From contig KV423917.1 of the NCBI GenBank assembly GCA_001632435.1, positions 124,001-188,000 on the forward strand: 64,000 bases of DNA, written 5' to 3'. The position numbers and the translations under genes are program-made. Source of the stretch: Calocera cornea HHB12733 (Eukaryota; Basidiomycota; Dacrymycetes; Dacrymycetales; Dacrymycetaceae). The notes beneath the pieces are model-generated. The model searched no databases and was not told the DNA's origin. It saw nothing but the letters and a program-made list of their open reading frames with translations. This document shows positions 11,365 through 23,697 of this stretch, in pieces; the first letter of the stretch is position 1; each line of letters starts with the position of its first letter.

Positions 11365-12106
11365 CTCGAGCCCCTGTGACTGGAAATATGAGCGTCTGTT
11401 GCGTAAATGGAAAGAACTATCGTGTTTTTCTTACATAAGTGCCCACAGAAGCAGCCGGATCATTTCTGCTTTGATCCCGTTCTCGCGGCAATGACGCGGG
11501 TTGACTCCTTTCACTTCTTTCCCGAATTCGCGCTACATCTCCTTGGCTCATTATCAGGGCATTGTCCGTATTAAAGCACCCCACAGCCGGCACTGCATGG
11601 CGACCACAGCTTGGAGCCCAACATGCTGCACACGTAGCAATTCGGTCGTTTTTGACGATGCAGACAACTGTTGTCGACGCGATAAGCTCGTCAGGAGCGA
11701 CTGCCAGACTGGGACCATGATGCCGACAAAGTCGTTTCACGGAGAACGACTCCTAAATTTGGCTAACAACATTCATGAAGTAAACCGATAATAATGACAC
11801 GGTGCACCCGTACGAAAGGCGATTCCGTCTCGGTCCGAGGCATAACTTGTCGGGAAAACTGTTTCCCCATCGCCAGATATTGTAGTCTTCGGGAAGGCAT
11901 GCAAGCTCGACTTCCCAATGACTATTTCTCCTGGATTCATGCTGGCCCCTGCACGAGCTCTCTTATCAGGATCGACAACGTCAAGATGCACCTGCTATCG
12001 GCGCTCTCCTGTTCCTGGCTCACCAAGGTGTGCGGCAACCGCCCAGAGTGCTGGAACTACCTCCCATCTGTATCGACTCGAAAGCGCTGCTGTCGACCAC
12101 GCCAAT
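11365..12106. other. Intergenic/upstream region of the first DUR3-like gene
   Basis: No gene seen. The part from about 11500 to 12106 is visibly related to 14660-15270 upstream of the second transporter (shared blocks around the TTGTCGAC segment, the CGGGAAAACTGTTTCCCATCGCC-like block and the run-up to the ATG), so the tandem duplication includes the promoter region. Confidence 0.6.
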
Positions 12107-14391
12107 ATGTCTTCCAACGACGGAATTCAAGTTCTTACGCCTGGCGTCGGCTATGGCATTGTCGTCGGGATCGGCTTTTTCTTCGCACTGCTGATGCTCG
12201 GCTTCACGCATTTGCAGAACAAGTACACATCATACTCGACCCACCAAGCTGAGGAGTTTAACACAGCATCTCGGAGTGTTAAACCAGGACTTATCGGTAT
12301 GTCGCGGTCTACCTCCACCGAGAAAAATTTGAACCTGACCAGTGCGCAGCTGCCGGAATCGTCTCCAGTTGGACCTGGAGTGCCACGTTGCTCACATCGA
12401 GCACATTCGCATATACATATGGCATCTGTGGACCGATGTGGTACGGCGCGATGGGAAGCTTCCAGATCCTGCTCTTCGCCCTCATTGCAATCAAGATCAA
12501 GGTCAACGCGCCTGGTGCCCATACCTTTCCCGAGATCATCCTCGCTCGACATGGTCGAGTGGCTCATGCCACATATCTCTTCAACGGACTGGCGACGAAC
12601 ATGCTAGTAGGCGCTTGCCTCGTTTTGGGTGGATCTCAGGTCGTCGCGGCAATTTCCGGCATGAACGTGTATGCTGCATGCTTCTTGATCCCGCTTGTTG
12701 TTGCCGCCTATGTCATTGTTGGCGGATTACGAAGCACATTCATCGCCGACTATACACACACCGTCATTCTCTTCATCGCGATCTTCGTCTTTGGATTTCA
12801 GATGTATGCCACAAACGCTGTCGTCGGGAGCATCGACAAATTCTACGATCTGCTGATGGATGCGTCCGCCGATATGCCCATAGCTGGTAATTACCAGGGA
12901 TCTTACTTGACCTTCAAGTCGGTTGATGGACTGATCTTCGCCATTGGTGAGCCGCTCTTGTTTCTACTCTGAGGTTGCATCCTAACTGTAGTATCTAGAT
13001 CTCCTGGTGGCTGGATTTTCGAATGCATGGCTCGATCAAGCATACTGGCAACGAGCCATTGCGTCTAAGCCGGAAACGAGCATCAAAGCGTACCTCCTCG
13101 GTGGCATCGCATGGTACGGGGTAAGCGGCTCCCCCAGAGTGTCATCTCGGAGTTTGAGAGCGACTTTAGATTCCTTTCGGATTCGCCACAGCCATGGGTC
13201 TAGGCTGTGCAGCATTGACAAATACTCCCACGTTCCCTACGTATCCGAACCCCCTCTCCGCTGCCCAAAATGGAGCAGGTCTCTCCTCTCCAGCCACGGC
13301 AATCGCCCTCCTTGGTAAACCTGGGGCAGGCCTAATGTTGCTCCTGCTTTTCATGGCCGTCACATCCTCGACATCCGCGGAACTGATCGCGGTCTCGTCC
13401 TTACTCACGTTCGACATCTATAAGACCTATCTTCGGCCTCACGCGACATCACAACAGCTCGTCAGGGTATCTCACTTCGGAATCGTCCTATATGCAGTTG
13501 TGCTCGCCTCCTTCTGTTCTATTCTGAACGCTGTCAACATCAATCTCACGTGGTTGTTGACCGTCCTGGGTGTCATCGTCGGAGGTGCGTCAATCCCTGT
13601 CGGCCTTATCCTCTTGTGGGATAGGATGTCGACGATCTCGGCTATCGCGAGCCCCTGGATCGGTCTGACGTTCGGCTTGACCGCTTGGCTGGTTACGACT
13701 GCTAAGCGATCTGGCTATATCGATGTGACAACCACGGGCGATGCGACGAACGCTGTTGCGGGGAATATAGCAAGCTGTGCGGGTGGTGCCATTGTTGCTA
13801 CCGTCCTGACGCTCATATTCCCCGCCAAGCACACATCCGACGATCCGGTCCATATCGCGAGGAGCAACAAAATAAATGGGATTACTTCGCCGAAAACCTC
13901 TCCTCCAGGGTCAGGCACTACTCCGTTGGGAGGTGATCCTCAACCCTCTCGTGACGCTGAAACGGGGTCGACTGTGGTCCCCTCAGCCGAGCCCGAAGGC
14001 TATGTCCCCACTGGAAACGAAATGGTGGACTATCTGGAGACTTCGCATATCCAGCCCCTTGATCCAGTTCTGGCGAAGAAGGGGGAGCGTCTCGCTCTCG
14101 CGGCGAACGGGATTTACACGGTAATCATAATGATAGTAAGCTTTCCGTGACTCAGGTGCCATGATGCACCAATACTAACTATGTATCTTACAGCTCGTTC
14201 CATTCACGCTGTTCGGCACACAGTACATCTACTCTCGGAATTTCTTCAGAGGGTGGTGTGTCGTATCTTTCATTTGGGTTTGGTGTAGCATGTGCATCTG
14301 CGTTGTGTACCCGGTTGCCGAGTCGTGGGCCGCTCTAGTGAAAATAGCGAAAGGTGTACTGGGGTTGAAGCAAGGCAAGGCGAAGAGCTAG
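12107..14391 (+). CDS. DUR3: DUR3-like urea/polyamine transporter, copy 1 (sodium:solute symporter family), 690 aa
   Basis: Plasma-membrane active transporter of the SSS family; fungal DUR3 imports urea and also polyamines. Exons 12107-12296, 12350-12946, 12999-13120, 13170-14135, 14194-14391 give 691 codons. The start is typical of DUR3: GVGYGIVVGIGFFFALLMLG as the first membrane segment, then LQNKYTSYST. Many hydrophobic helices follow (ISGMNVYAACFLIPLVVAAY; HTVILFIAIFVFG; LLTVLGVIVGGASIPVGLI), with the conserved DLLVAGFSNAWLDQAYWQRAIAS loop and GGIAWYG. A hydrophilic Pro/Ser/Gly-rich cytosolic stretch precedes the last helices. Copy 2 lies 0.9 kb downstream on the same strand with identical exon lengths. 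Family confidence is high; the exact substrate is inferred. Confidence 0.92.
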
Positions 14392-15270
14392 ATCATTCAT
14401 CGCAAGACGCAGGATCTGGTCGTATATATTTGATGGTGTGTGCTACGGAGATTAGAGACTACTGTACTCAGTATCTCTTTACATACTTAGGAGGGCTTAA
14501 TGCAATGCAAATATGACCACAACTTCATATTGACACTGGAAACTTCGGCGTTTATTCCTAAATAGGAATAGCTGCCAGATAGAAGCTGGGTTTCCATTAA
14601 GCGCCTAGAGAAGCATCTGTGATGCCGTTTCCGCTCTGATCCCGCTCCAGTGGAATGACGCGTGCACGATGTTGCTTCTTTTACGTCTTCTTTCCCGAGC
14701 TTGTGCTCAGTCTGCTTGGCTCACAATTAGAACCCAACATAGCTGGCACTGCATGACGATAAAGGCTTGGAGTGCTCCAAGCTACACACCCGTCGATTCG
14801 GTACTCTTTGACAAGATAGGCAGCTTTTGTCGACACGATACGCTCGTCGAGCGTGCCCGGCATGCTGTCCCGACGTCAGCAATGTCGTTTAACGGAAGAT
14901 GCTTTTTCAGCTTGGTTATCAACAACCATAAAGACAACCGATAACGACTATACAGCATATCCGTACGAAAGGCGATCCTAACTCGGTTCGAGGTTCAACT
15001 GGTCGGAAAAACGGTTTCCCATCGCCAGCTACTGTCGTCTTCTCCAAGATATCCACAGGTCGTCTGCACAGTCAGTGTCTCTGATACGAAGGATGTTCGC
15101 GTGCAGACAATATCTCTTATCATGCCGGACGACGTCGAGATGCTCCTGCCGTCGGGACCTTCCTGTCTCTCTCTCACCACGTCGCTCGACAACCAACTTG
15201 CGACACCCCGAGCGCTGGAACTATCTCTCATCCGTATTATCTCGAAAGCGCCGCTGTCAACTGCGTCAAT
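14392..15270. other. Intergenic region between the tandem DUR3-like genes
   Basis: No gene seen. It includes a diverged duplicate of the upstream region of copy 1 (about 14660-15270 against 11500-12106). Confidence 0.6.
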
Positions 15271-17556
15271 ATGTCCTCCAGCGACGGGATTCAAGTTCTT
15301 ACCCCTGGCGTCGGCTATGGCATTGTCGTCGGGATTGGTTTCTTCTTCGCACTGCTAATGCTCGGCTTCACGCATTTGCAGAACAAGTACACGTCATACT
15401 CGACTCATCAAGCTGAGGAGTTCAATACGGCATCTCGGAATGTCAAACCAGGACTTATCGGTATGTCGCGGTCTACCTCCACCGAGAAAAATTTGAACCT
15501 GACCAGTGCGCAGCTGCCGGAATCGTCTCCAGTTGGACCTGGAGTGCCACGTTGCTCACATCGAGCACATTCGCATATACATATGGCATCTGTGGACCGA
15601 TGTGGTACGGCGCGATGGGAAGCTTCCAGATTTTGCTCTTCGCCCTCATTGCAATCAAGATCAAGTCCAACGCGCCTGATACACAGAAATCCACCGAGAT
15701 CATCCTCGCTCGACATGGTCGAGTGGCTCATGCCACATATCTCTTCAACGGACTGGCGACAAACATGCTTGTCGGTGCATGTCTTGTTTTGGGTGGCTCC
15801 CAGGTCGTCGCGGCACTTTCCGGCATGAACGTGTATGCTGCATGCTTCTTGATCCCGCTTGTTGTTGCTGCCTATGTCATTGTTGGCGGATTACGAAGCA
15901 CATTCATCGCCGACTATACACATACCGTCATTCTCTTCATCGCGATCTTCGTCTTTGGATTTCAGATGTATGCCACAAACGCTGTCGTCGGGAGCATCGA
16001 CAAATTCTACGATCTGCTGATGGATGCGTCCGCCTATATGCCCATAGCCGGCAACTATCAGGGATCGTACTTGACTTTCAAATCGGTCGATGGCCTGATC
16101 TTCGCAATTGGTGAGCCGCTCTTGCTTCCAATCTGAGGTCGCCTCCTAAATCGTATTTCCCAGATCTACTGGTCGCGGGTTTCTCGACTGTGTGGCTTGA
16201 TCAGGCATACTGGCAACGAGCCATCGCATCGCAGCCGGAAACGAGCATAAGGGCGTACCTCCTGGGTGGCATTGCCTGGTACGGGGTAAGCCTGATGCCG
16301 TAAATGAATCTCGACGGATTATTGAAAGCGATTGTCAGATCCCTTTTGGCTTTGCCACAGCCATGGGCCTAGGCTGCGCTGCATTGACAAATACTCCGAC
16401 ATTTCCTACGTACCCAAATCCGCTCTCTGCTGCCCAAAATGGAGCTGGTCTGTCTTCGCCTGCAGCAGCAATCGCCCTACTCGGCAAAGGTGGCGCAGGC
16501 TTGATGTTGCTGCTGCTTTTCATGGCAGTCACATCCTCCACGTCCGCGGAGCTGATCGCGGTCTCGTCATTGCTCACCTTCGACATCTACAAGACGTACC
16601 TTCGGCCCAACGCCACATCACAACAACTGGTCAGGATATCCCACTTTGGGATCGTCCTATATGCGGTTGTGCTGGCCTCATTCTGCTCTATCCTGAACGC
16701 TGTCAACATCAATCTCACGTGGTTATTGACCGTCCTGGGTGTCATCGTCGGAGGTGCATCAGTGCCAGTTGGTCTCATCCTCTTGTGGGATAGGATGTCG
16801 ACGATCTCGGCTATTGCAAGTCCATGGATCGGACTGGCCTTCGGATTGATCGCTTGGTTGGTGACAACTGCTAAGCGATCTGGCTATATCGATGTGACAA
16901 CCACGGGTGATGCGACGAATGCCGTTGCAGGGAATATCGCAAGCTGTGCCGGTGGTGCCATTATTGCTACCATCCTTACGCTCATATTCCCTGCTAAGCA
17001 TCAGTCGGACGACCCTGTCCATATCGCGAGGAGCAACAAGATCAACGGGACTGCTTCACCGAACAAGTCGCCTTCAGGCTCAAACACTCCTCCATCGTCC
17101 GATGGTCCTCCAGCGAGTGGTGACGCTGAAAAGGGCCCGGCTGTGGTCTCCTCGGCAGACCCCGAAGGCTATGTACCGACTGGAAACGAAATGGTGGACT
17201 ATCTGGAGACCTCGCATATCCAGCCCCTTGATCCAGTTCTGGCGAAGAAGGGGGAGCGTCTTGCTCTTGCTGCGAATGGGATTTATGCGGCAATTGCAAT
17301 TATAGTAAGTTTCGCTCACTTAAATGTCCCGACGTCATAACCTGAACTTATCTTGTAGCTTGTTCCGTTCACGCTTTTCGGCACCCAATATATCTACTCA
17401 CGAAGCTTCTTCAGAGGCTGGTGCGTCGTGTCGTTTATCTGGGTTTGGTGCAGCATGTGTATCTGTGTCGTGTACCCGGTTGTCGAATCCTGGGGCGCTC
17501 TAGTGAAAATAGGGAAAGGTGTGCTAGGCTTGAGGCAGGGCAAGACGAAGAGCTAG
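15271..17556 (+). CDS. DUR3: DUR3-like urea/polyamine transporter, copy 2, 690 aa
   Basis: Tandem paralogue of copy 1. Exons 15271-15460, 15514-16110, 16164-16285, 16339-17304, 17359-17556 have the same lengths and phases as copy 1 (690 aa). All transporter features are kept: N-terminal GVGYGIVVGIGFFFALLMLG, DLLVAGFSTVWLDQAYWQRAIAS, GGIAWYG and the C-terminal GWCVVSFIWVWCSMCICVVY. Differences are concentrated in the loop SNAPDTQKSTEI (copy 1 VNAPGAHTFPEI) and in the Ser/Pro/Gly-rich cytosolic stretch. Introns 2-4 have diverged, but intron 1 is identical to copy 1, suggesting local gene conversion. Both copies look functional. Confidence 0.92.
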
Positions 17557-17995
17557 ATCATCCAAGATGAGGCATCGTATTTGTTCGTAGATACTTGGCG
17601 GGTGTGTTATCATTGAAAGGGTTAGAAATAGTAGAAGACGCAAACATTTGTTATTTACGTATCTAGCTTTACTTGGTGTATTGAAAACAAACACGACCAA
17701 TAACATCAGATCAATACTGGTGTGAAGGTTCATCCCCAGGAACGCCCGGAATGATGAAATTCGATCATGAGTTACCTTCGAATAGCGGCAAGGACCAGCA
17801 TGTACCGTTACAATATACTGTGAATACATCGAAAGAAGCGGGAATTAATCGCTGCGAAGACCCGTGTATGGCTGTTTGATGACAGCTTTTTTGATGTGGT
17901 GCAACTGCGGTGTTGTCATAATGTTGGCAGGACAGAGGGTCCCTCACTGACATGTGCCGCTGTAGCACTGCACCCGGCGAAGTACCGGACAAGCT
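17557..17995. other. Intergenic, convergent gene ends
   Basis: The 439 bases between DUR3 copy 2 and the stop of F-box gene B. No gene recognised. Confidence 0.4.
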
Positions 17996-20099
17996 TCACA
18001 AATGGAGAGCTCTCCGGAGCGGCCGAATAAGCCAACTTTCCAGGATGGTTGTTGAATTTCGCCGTATAGACAGCTCCAAAATGTACTGGCGAGTTCTTCG
18101 CGACATCGCCAGTAATACCTGGACCCAATTGGTGCGGGTTCCACCGCCGGTCTCTGTAGCAGCATTTCCATCCACGTTCGATGGAATCTGTGCCATGGCA
18201 GGACGTGTGTTGTCTCTCCCATACCCTCCATTTTGTGTTCCTTGCGGGGCTGGGCTGAGTCCATATTGGTCGGGCTCTACCAACGTTAGGGAGCGAGCCG
18301 TGATTTCCTCTTGTTTCACATAGTAGAGATAGTGCGATATAGCAAAGGCCGCCTTCAGTGCTTGCTCGTACGACTTGTCATGCAGGTCGGGAAACCTGTT
18401 AACGATGTCCTCCGAGTGATCATCCGGTCGTTCAACTTGACCGCCATACCAGAGTCCCCATCCCACGTTTGTGTTGGGCCACAGCTGGTGAATCCTTCTA
18501 GCAGCCGCCTCATAGTCCGCTCCATCAAGCCTCGTCCATGCAAGACAAAGCATTTCCATACTTTCTGCAGGGTCGATGTCTTCGTTCACGGGCCATCCAT
18601 ATTCAGAAGCATCGAATTCTAATTGTGCCAATTTCAGCCGCGGACAATTCTTGGCCAATATTGCCAGCCCCCTCCAAGTGATCTGGGGCCTGTATCGGTC
18701 TGCCTCATAGTCGAACGCATTGACAAGAGCGATGAGCCGAAGTTTCTCCAAATTGGGCCACACCCCAGAAATTTCCGCGAGGTCTGAATCCGCCCAAGTC
18801 CACGTTGTGCAATCTTCCTTGGAAGAGGACATGAATTGGAAAGATGTCAGGTCCCGACAAGCGCCAAGTGCCTCCAATGTCTTCCAGTTACGTAGCTCCC
18901 CTGGTTTCAGATGCGAGTTTTGTGTTCTGGCGTGCCAGTAGAACGAAACGAGACCTATGCAGCGTTCTGAAATTTCCATGATGCACGTTCGCATCAACCG
19001 ATCGGAGATACACTCCGCATCGAGGTGCAACGCACGGAGCTTGTGTTCGTGGAGCCGGCGGAGCATTGCAATGCACAAATATAGAGAATCACCTGTTCGG
19101 ATCATGAGGGACTCCAGGTGATCTAAGCTTGAATAGACGGAGGTCTGGTCTGAGGGGCGCGGCAATTCAGCAGTTTTTGCCGTGATCTCCGGATCATCAG
19201 TCTCGACCAGCAGAGACATGTGCTGAATTGTTTTCATCCCGGCCAAAACGTCGATTTCCGACTCCTGGACAAAAGCGTATGTCATACCGAGCGATCGAAG
19301 ACGGAGTTTGGTCAGGGCCTCGACCGTTTGGATTTGCCAGCATCGCACATCCAGGTGCCGAAGATTCGGGCACGTTTGAGCGATGAGAAGAAGTGCATCC
19401 TGGGCTTCCTCCTTTGACATGTCCCACTCCAAGGTAGCCTCCAAGTTTTCCAAGCTATCCGACAAGACTTGTTGTCCGAGCTCCCAGTGTTCCTTCGCAT
19501 AGCACTGCAAATGAACGACCCTCAGATGGGCAAAGAAATGCCGCTGTTGAGGTATGCGAACGAGCGAGGCCTGAGACTCGCACAAGTCTGGGCCTGACAG
19601 AGCGCCAAGAAGACGCTTGCAGGTATACAGCTCCATATAGGTCTGGTTGTGTGTAATGCTGTCTTTGGGCTCAGCCGTTGGTTCTTCGAAGACCATCCGA
19701 ACAGAACGGGTCGAGGCAACATAATGCCGAAGACGGTTTACCTGGTAACGGTATTCATGGGAGATCTTGAGCGTATGGAGGTAAGAAAACAGTAGCTCAT
19801 TATCATAAAGCAATTCTGCGCACCTTCTTTCCAGACACGAGCAGATCAACAAGCGTTCTCGGTATAATTTGGAGAATAGTTTGGATGGAGCAAACCCGGC
19901 TCCACAGGACGCTAGTTGAGAGCTCATGGAACGCCCGCCCTGTTTGGGCCATCGCGCAGAGAGATCGGGAGTCCAGAAGCTTGAATATTTGCAGCATGAG
20001 ATCCTCCATGAGAAGGCATCTGTGTACCGGCTTGAGACGATCTCCAGGTTGGTCGCAGCGTCTATCGCGTTGGGAAAGGCGAGCTGCGGGATTCTCCAT
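17996..20099 (-). CDS. F-box/leucine-rich protein gene B, 681 aa if a 58-nt intron is spliced
   Basis: Intact paralogue of the transposon-broken gene A. The start ATG at 20099 (MENPAARLSQRD) opens the F-box segment MEDLMLQIFKLLDSRSLCAMAQ. The open frame ends at VRRIAL, where TGA and TAA stops occur and the rest of the protein is in another frame. A 58-nt intron at 19766-19823 (GTGCGC...CTCAAG) removes the stops and joins SGKK to ISHEYRYQVNRL in frame; exons are then 20099-19824 and 19765-17996. In gene A the same stretch is coding without a gap, so this is either a newly used intron or a frameshift in a decaying gene. Leucine-rich repeats (CPNLRHLDVRCW, CPRLKLAQLEFDASEYGW) fill the body. The last 80 residues have no counterpart in gene A. 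Likely a substrate receptor of an SCF ubiquitin ligase; target unknown. Confidence 0.75.
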
Positions 20100-23000
20100 G
20101 GTGCTGAATAGATCGGCAAATGTCACGGCGTGTGCGCGGACAGAGAGATGTGGGTGCTATTGATGGCCCCGCCGTGCGAAGTTGGAACTTTATAGTTGCA
20201 CGAGAAATCCGCACTGAACTCGGCGCGTCAATTTCACCGGGTTTGTCCCCCAGACTATGGAACAGTGACAACCGGTTCTCTGCTGCTCAAAAAGCACAGG
20301 GTCCATTCCCGAAGCACAGCTTTCGGCGCCTCTGGTCTGCCTCGTGTCCATCACGGCCCGTGCTTACCCGAGCGGTTTGCGCATCAGCATGATTATCGCC
20401 TCCTCATGGCAGTGCACTCGTCGACTGTCGAGTTTCTCAATTATTTAAGGGCAGGTAATGATGAGAGCTGAAACGAGGCACCAGGGTCTTTGAAGTCCTA
20501 CTGTTCATGTAGCGTCTCGCGTTTCGCGACAACAATGACATTGACTTTCCCAACCCCCGTGTCATAACACGAGGCAGACAGCTGCTGCTGGATAACTCAG
20601 GTTCATCTGGTGGAGCAGGGCTACAAAGAGATTCTAGAAATTCTGTCCGCGTGACCTACAAGTTCCGAACGTATAAAGTCTCTTACTTAATTTTGTAGTA
20701 GGCGCCAGCCGGCTTTCCAGGTATCATTCCGCCCGTGATTCTCCTGCGGTAGAAGGCAATGGCTGTATTTGTCATTCTCGCTCTGATCCTGTCCCTCGAT
20801 ACTCGCTTGCCCGTCTAAAGGTTGTAACCTTCGAATGTGCTGGGTATACGCCTCGTTCGCCATGTGAGTTTCACTTACTCCAAAAAGCATATTCTTATGA
20901 TTGACCGTGTCGTGCTCAGAATCAGCGGCGATCGGAATAGCTTGTCAAAGCCAAACTTTGACTCTATAGTTCCGAGTGTGCCTCCAAGTAGTCGGCAGGA
21001 TAAGTGGCACACGGAAGAAGGGCAACACATGTACCAACTGGAACTAACGGATTTCGCTCGCAACCAGCAGAGATAGGGCCCCGGGTTTGAGCGCTACCGC
21101 CGGGTTCTCCTGATACACTGATTACAGGGCTGGCCGCTGCCGGAAAGACGGACGAGAAAACTCCGAGCAGTACTCCGTCCCTAGGTTTGATTAGCACAAG
21201 CGAATCCTGAACAGATTGTCCGAATCATGTTCTTCAATTAAGCTTGCAGCGCTAGGAGAGAAGGTATCTTTTGAAGTGTCGGAGCCGAAGAAGCGAAAAA
21301 TTCCGGAGTGACGCTAGCACGCGGCCGCGAACGCTAAAAACAAACAAAGGGGCTGCCGCAGACCATGGAGCTTTTGAGTGTCTGACAGAAGCCGGCCCAT
21401 TGTAAACATCATGTGATGTGTTTCTTTGCCACTGGAGGTGTCGCGAAAATCCAGGAGAGGGCGTGAACCTCTCAACAAGGTACAAAGCCGAGTGGATTAT
21501 CGCCATGAAGAGATGGCAAAAACTCATTGTTCATCTTTCCATCCATTTATTGAGCCAAAGAGGGTTGATGAGACAATTTAGCTGGTTCTGGCAGTTAGCG
21601 CTTTACCATTAACTGATATTCGGATAAACGCAAGCTGCCCAGTCAGTTGAACTCACAAGTCACAGGCAAGATGTCCCCGTCCGCGACCAGGAAACAACGT
21701 ACCCCACCCAGCGGAGTGACCAGAGGTAGTTGCACGCGGCCCCACTTTGGAGTCCCCCTGCTGCGCAAGTGGTATCGCATGATTGGAATGATGCGAGCTG
21801 CGGCTAATAGACCGAACCATAAAAAATTGGAGTGTATTAGGCAGAATTTGGGTCGATCTTCTACTCGAGCCCGGTTCGGAGCCGGAGGCTGTGCTCAGTG
21901 GTGCGGCCCAGTCTCCGAGAAGAACTTCATTACTGGTCTACGAAAAATTAACTGACCTCCTTCACCATGAAGATTGCGGCACGGAGCGGACAAAGGTGCG
22001 TGTAGTAGCCATGCTGCTGCACTGCCGATGCCGCATGGTCAGGGTACTGGGCCGCGTTTGGTCATGTTGTGAGGTCTTCTTAGCGACAATTTTGTCCACC
22101 GAAAGGGTACTCTCGTGCTCCATGCCGGGACTACGTGTCGGTAGCGTGTTGGGTAGTGGCGACCATCTTGAGCGGGCAAGAGACCGTGTATCAAGGAACA
22201 ATCAAGAGATCATACACGTACGACATAAGCTTGAGGCAACATTACGCTGGGTCAATACCACCCGGAAATTCAGATTCCCGTTAATTTTAGCAGCCCAAAC
22301 TGGCAGGGGTAAAAGAGAGAGCCCCTTCAAACCCGGCTGAGCCGCTCTGCGGTCAAGACCAGCATCAAATCGCTTACTGTGCCGACAGTCGCACGGTGGC
22401 CAAGAAGAGAATGAGATAGACCGGGAAACGAGATGGAGAATGGGCGGAGCGGGAAGAAGGGGGTGACGCGGAGCTTGCGCAGTGATGGAAGAAAGATGCT
22501 TTTTAAAATCAGAGTGGCACCAGGGTGACTGTGATTGAGGCGAGCACATACCGCGTCGGCTTCGCTCCCCTGTGATGATCCAATCCAGGAGATCCCGCTC
22601 TCGGACTTGATCCGAGTAAGGGGAAAAGCCGTACATATGCCGTCGTCCCTTCTGTGAAGATTCTCTGACGCCGAGAACTTGAAGTGTATTGGTAATTCCG
22701 AAATCCGGACGGGACTTCATCCGAAGACCTTCTCGGAGTGTTTCGGATGGACTGCATGCTGGATTACAGCCAAGCAGGATAGCACTGGACCATATCAGCT
22801 TGAGCGCAGCAAGGGACATGGACTTCAGGTTGCGATATCCGGGTTTGCGGGCCAACACACGTACGTGGCCACTGCCGAGTTGGCCGCCCATGGGAAGAAA
22901 CAGCCCCGTCCGCCAGTCGAATCAGTGCGGTGCTTGGTATTGCAGCAACAAACGCTGGGTAACGTCGGCAAGCCACGTACTCACTCAACAGCATTAGGTG

Positions 23001-23690
23001 GGATAAATGATTATACACTGCCCGAGGAGTCGATGTCGTATTGGCTGGGAGCATGTGCGCAATGTAGTACGACCGTCGCTGAGCCCTGGCCAGTCCGAGC
23101 TGGGACATTACACGCCCATGAGAAGGGTACAGTAAGCAGAGTGACCAGCGGCTGTTGACGAGCGCAATGCTCAAGTGAGCAACAGCGGTTCGTGGCCGTC
23201 GAGATGATACAGCGCGATGGTCGGTGGGCGACTCGGCGACGGCTACCAGTCAGACCTTGGCGGGCGGCGCTAGGCGACATGATGAACGATGCTTCCGATC
23301 GCTGCGGCAGCACGACTGCGACGACGATGACGTGCACTTCTTGTGCTCTATCCCCACCACCTTGACTGCGGCTGGATATGCTGTGAGATTGGTGGTTAAT
23401 TCATTGCCACTGATTTGCTGCGAAGGTGCTGAAAAGGCTGAGCTTCTCCCGTCTGCAACGGGACTCAAATGGCGGTGATGACGGACTCCGGCTCAGACGG
23501 GCTTTGAGGCAGACATTGACCTCCCACCCGCCTTCACTCTTTCTTTGTCCTAGGCATCACGACTAACGACTATCACTGCGCCTATTCGAGCAACATGCAC
23601 GATCGATGAGCAGCATTCCCCAAACTGGCAAGCTCACACCAAGCGAGCAGGGCCATGCGGCCACAAAGGCGGAAAAGAAGACGCCCGCAT
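20100..23690. other. Long gene-poor stretch without recognisable genes
   Basis: About 3.6 kb. Several open frames of 70-230 codons occur (for example 22202-22891 minus), but none shows a recognisable domain, a plausible exon chain or a signal peptide. No transposon ends, RNA genes or simple repeats were recognised. It may contain decayed genes that I cannot identify by eye. Confidence 0.4.
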
Positions 23691-23697
23691 CAACCAC

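Noticed and set aside
20500..22500. Possible LTR retrotransposon remnant in the gene-poor stretch
   Set aside because: No reverse transcriptase, integrase or paired long repeats could be recognised by eye.
22202..22891. 229-codon open frame on minus as a possible gene
   Set aside because: No recognisable domain, odd residue composition and no supporting splice structure; left as unannotated DNA.
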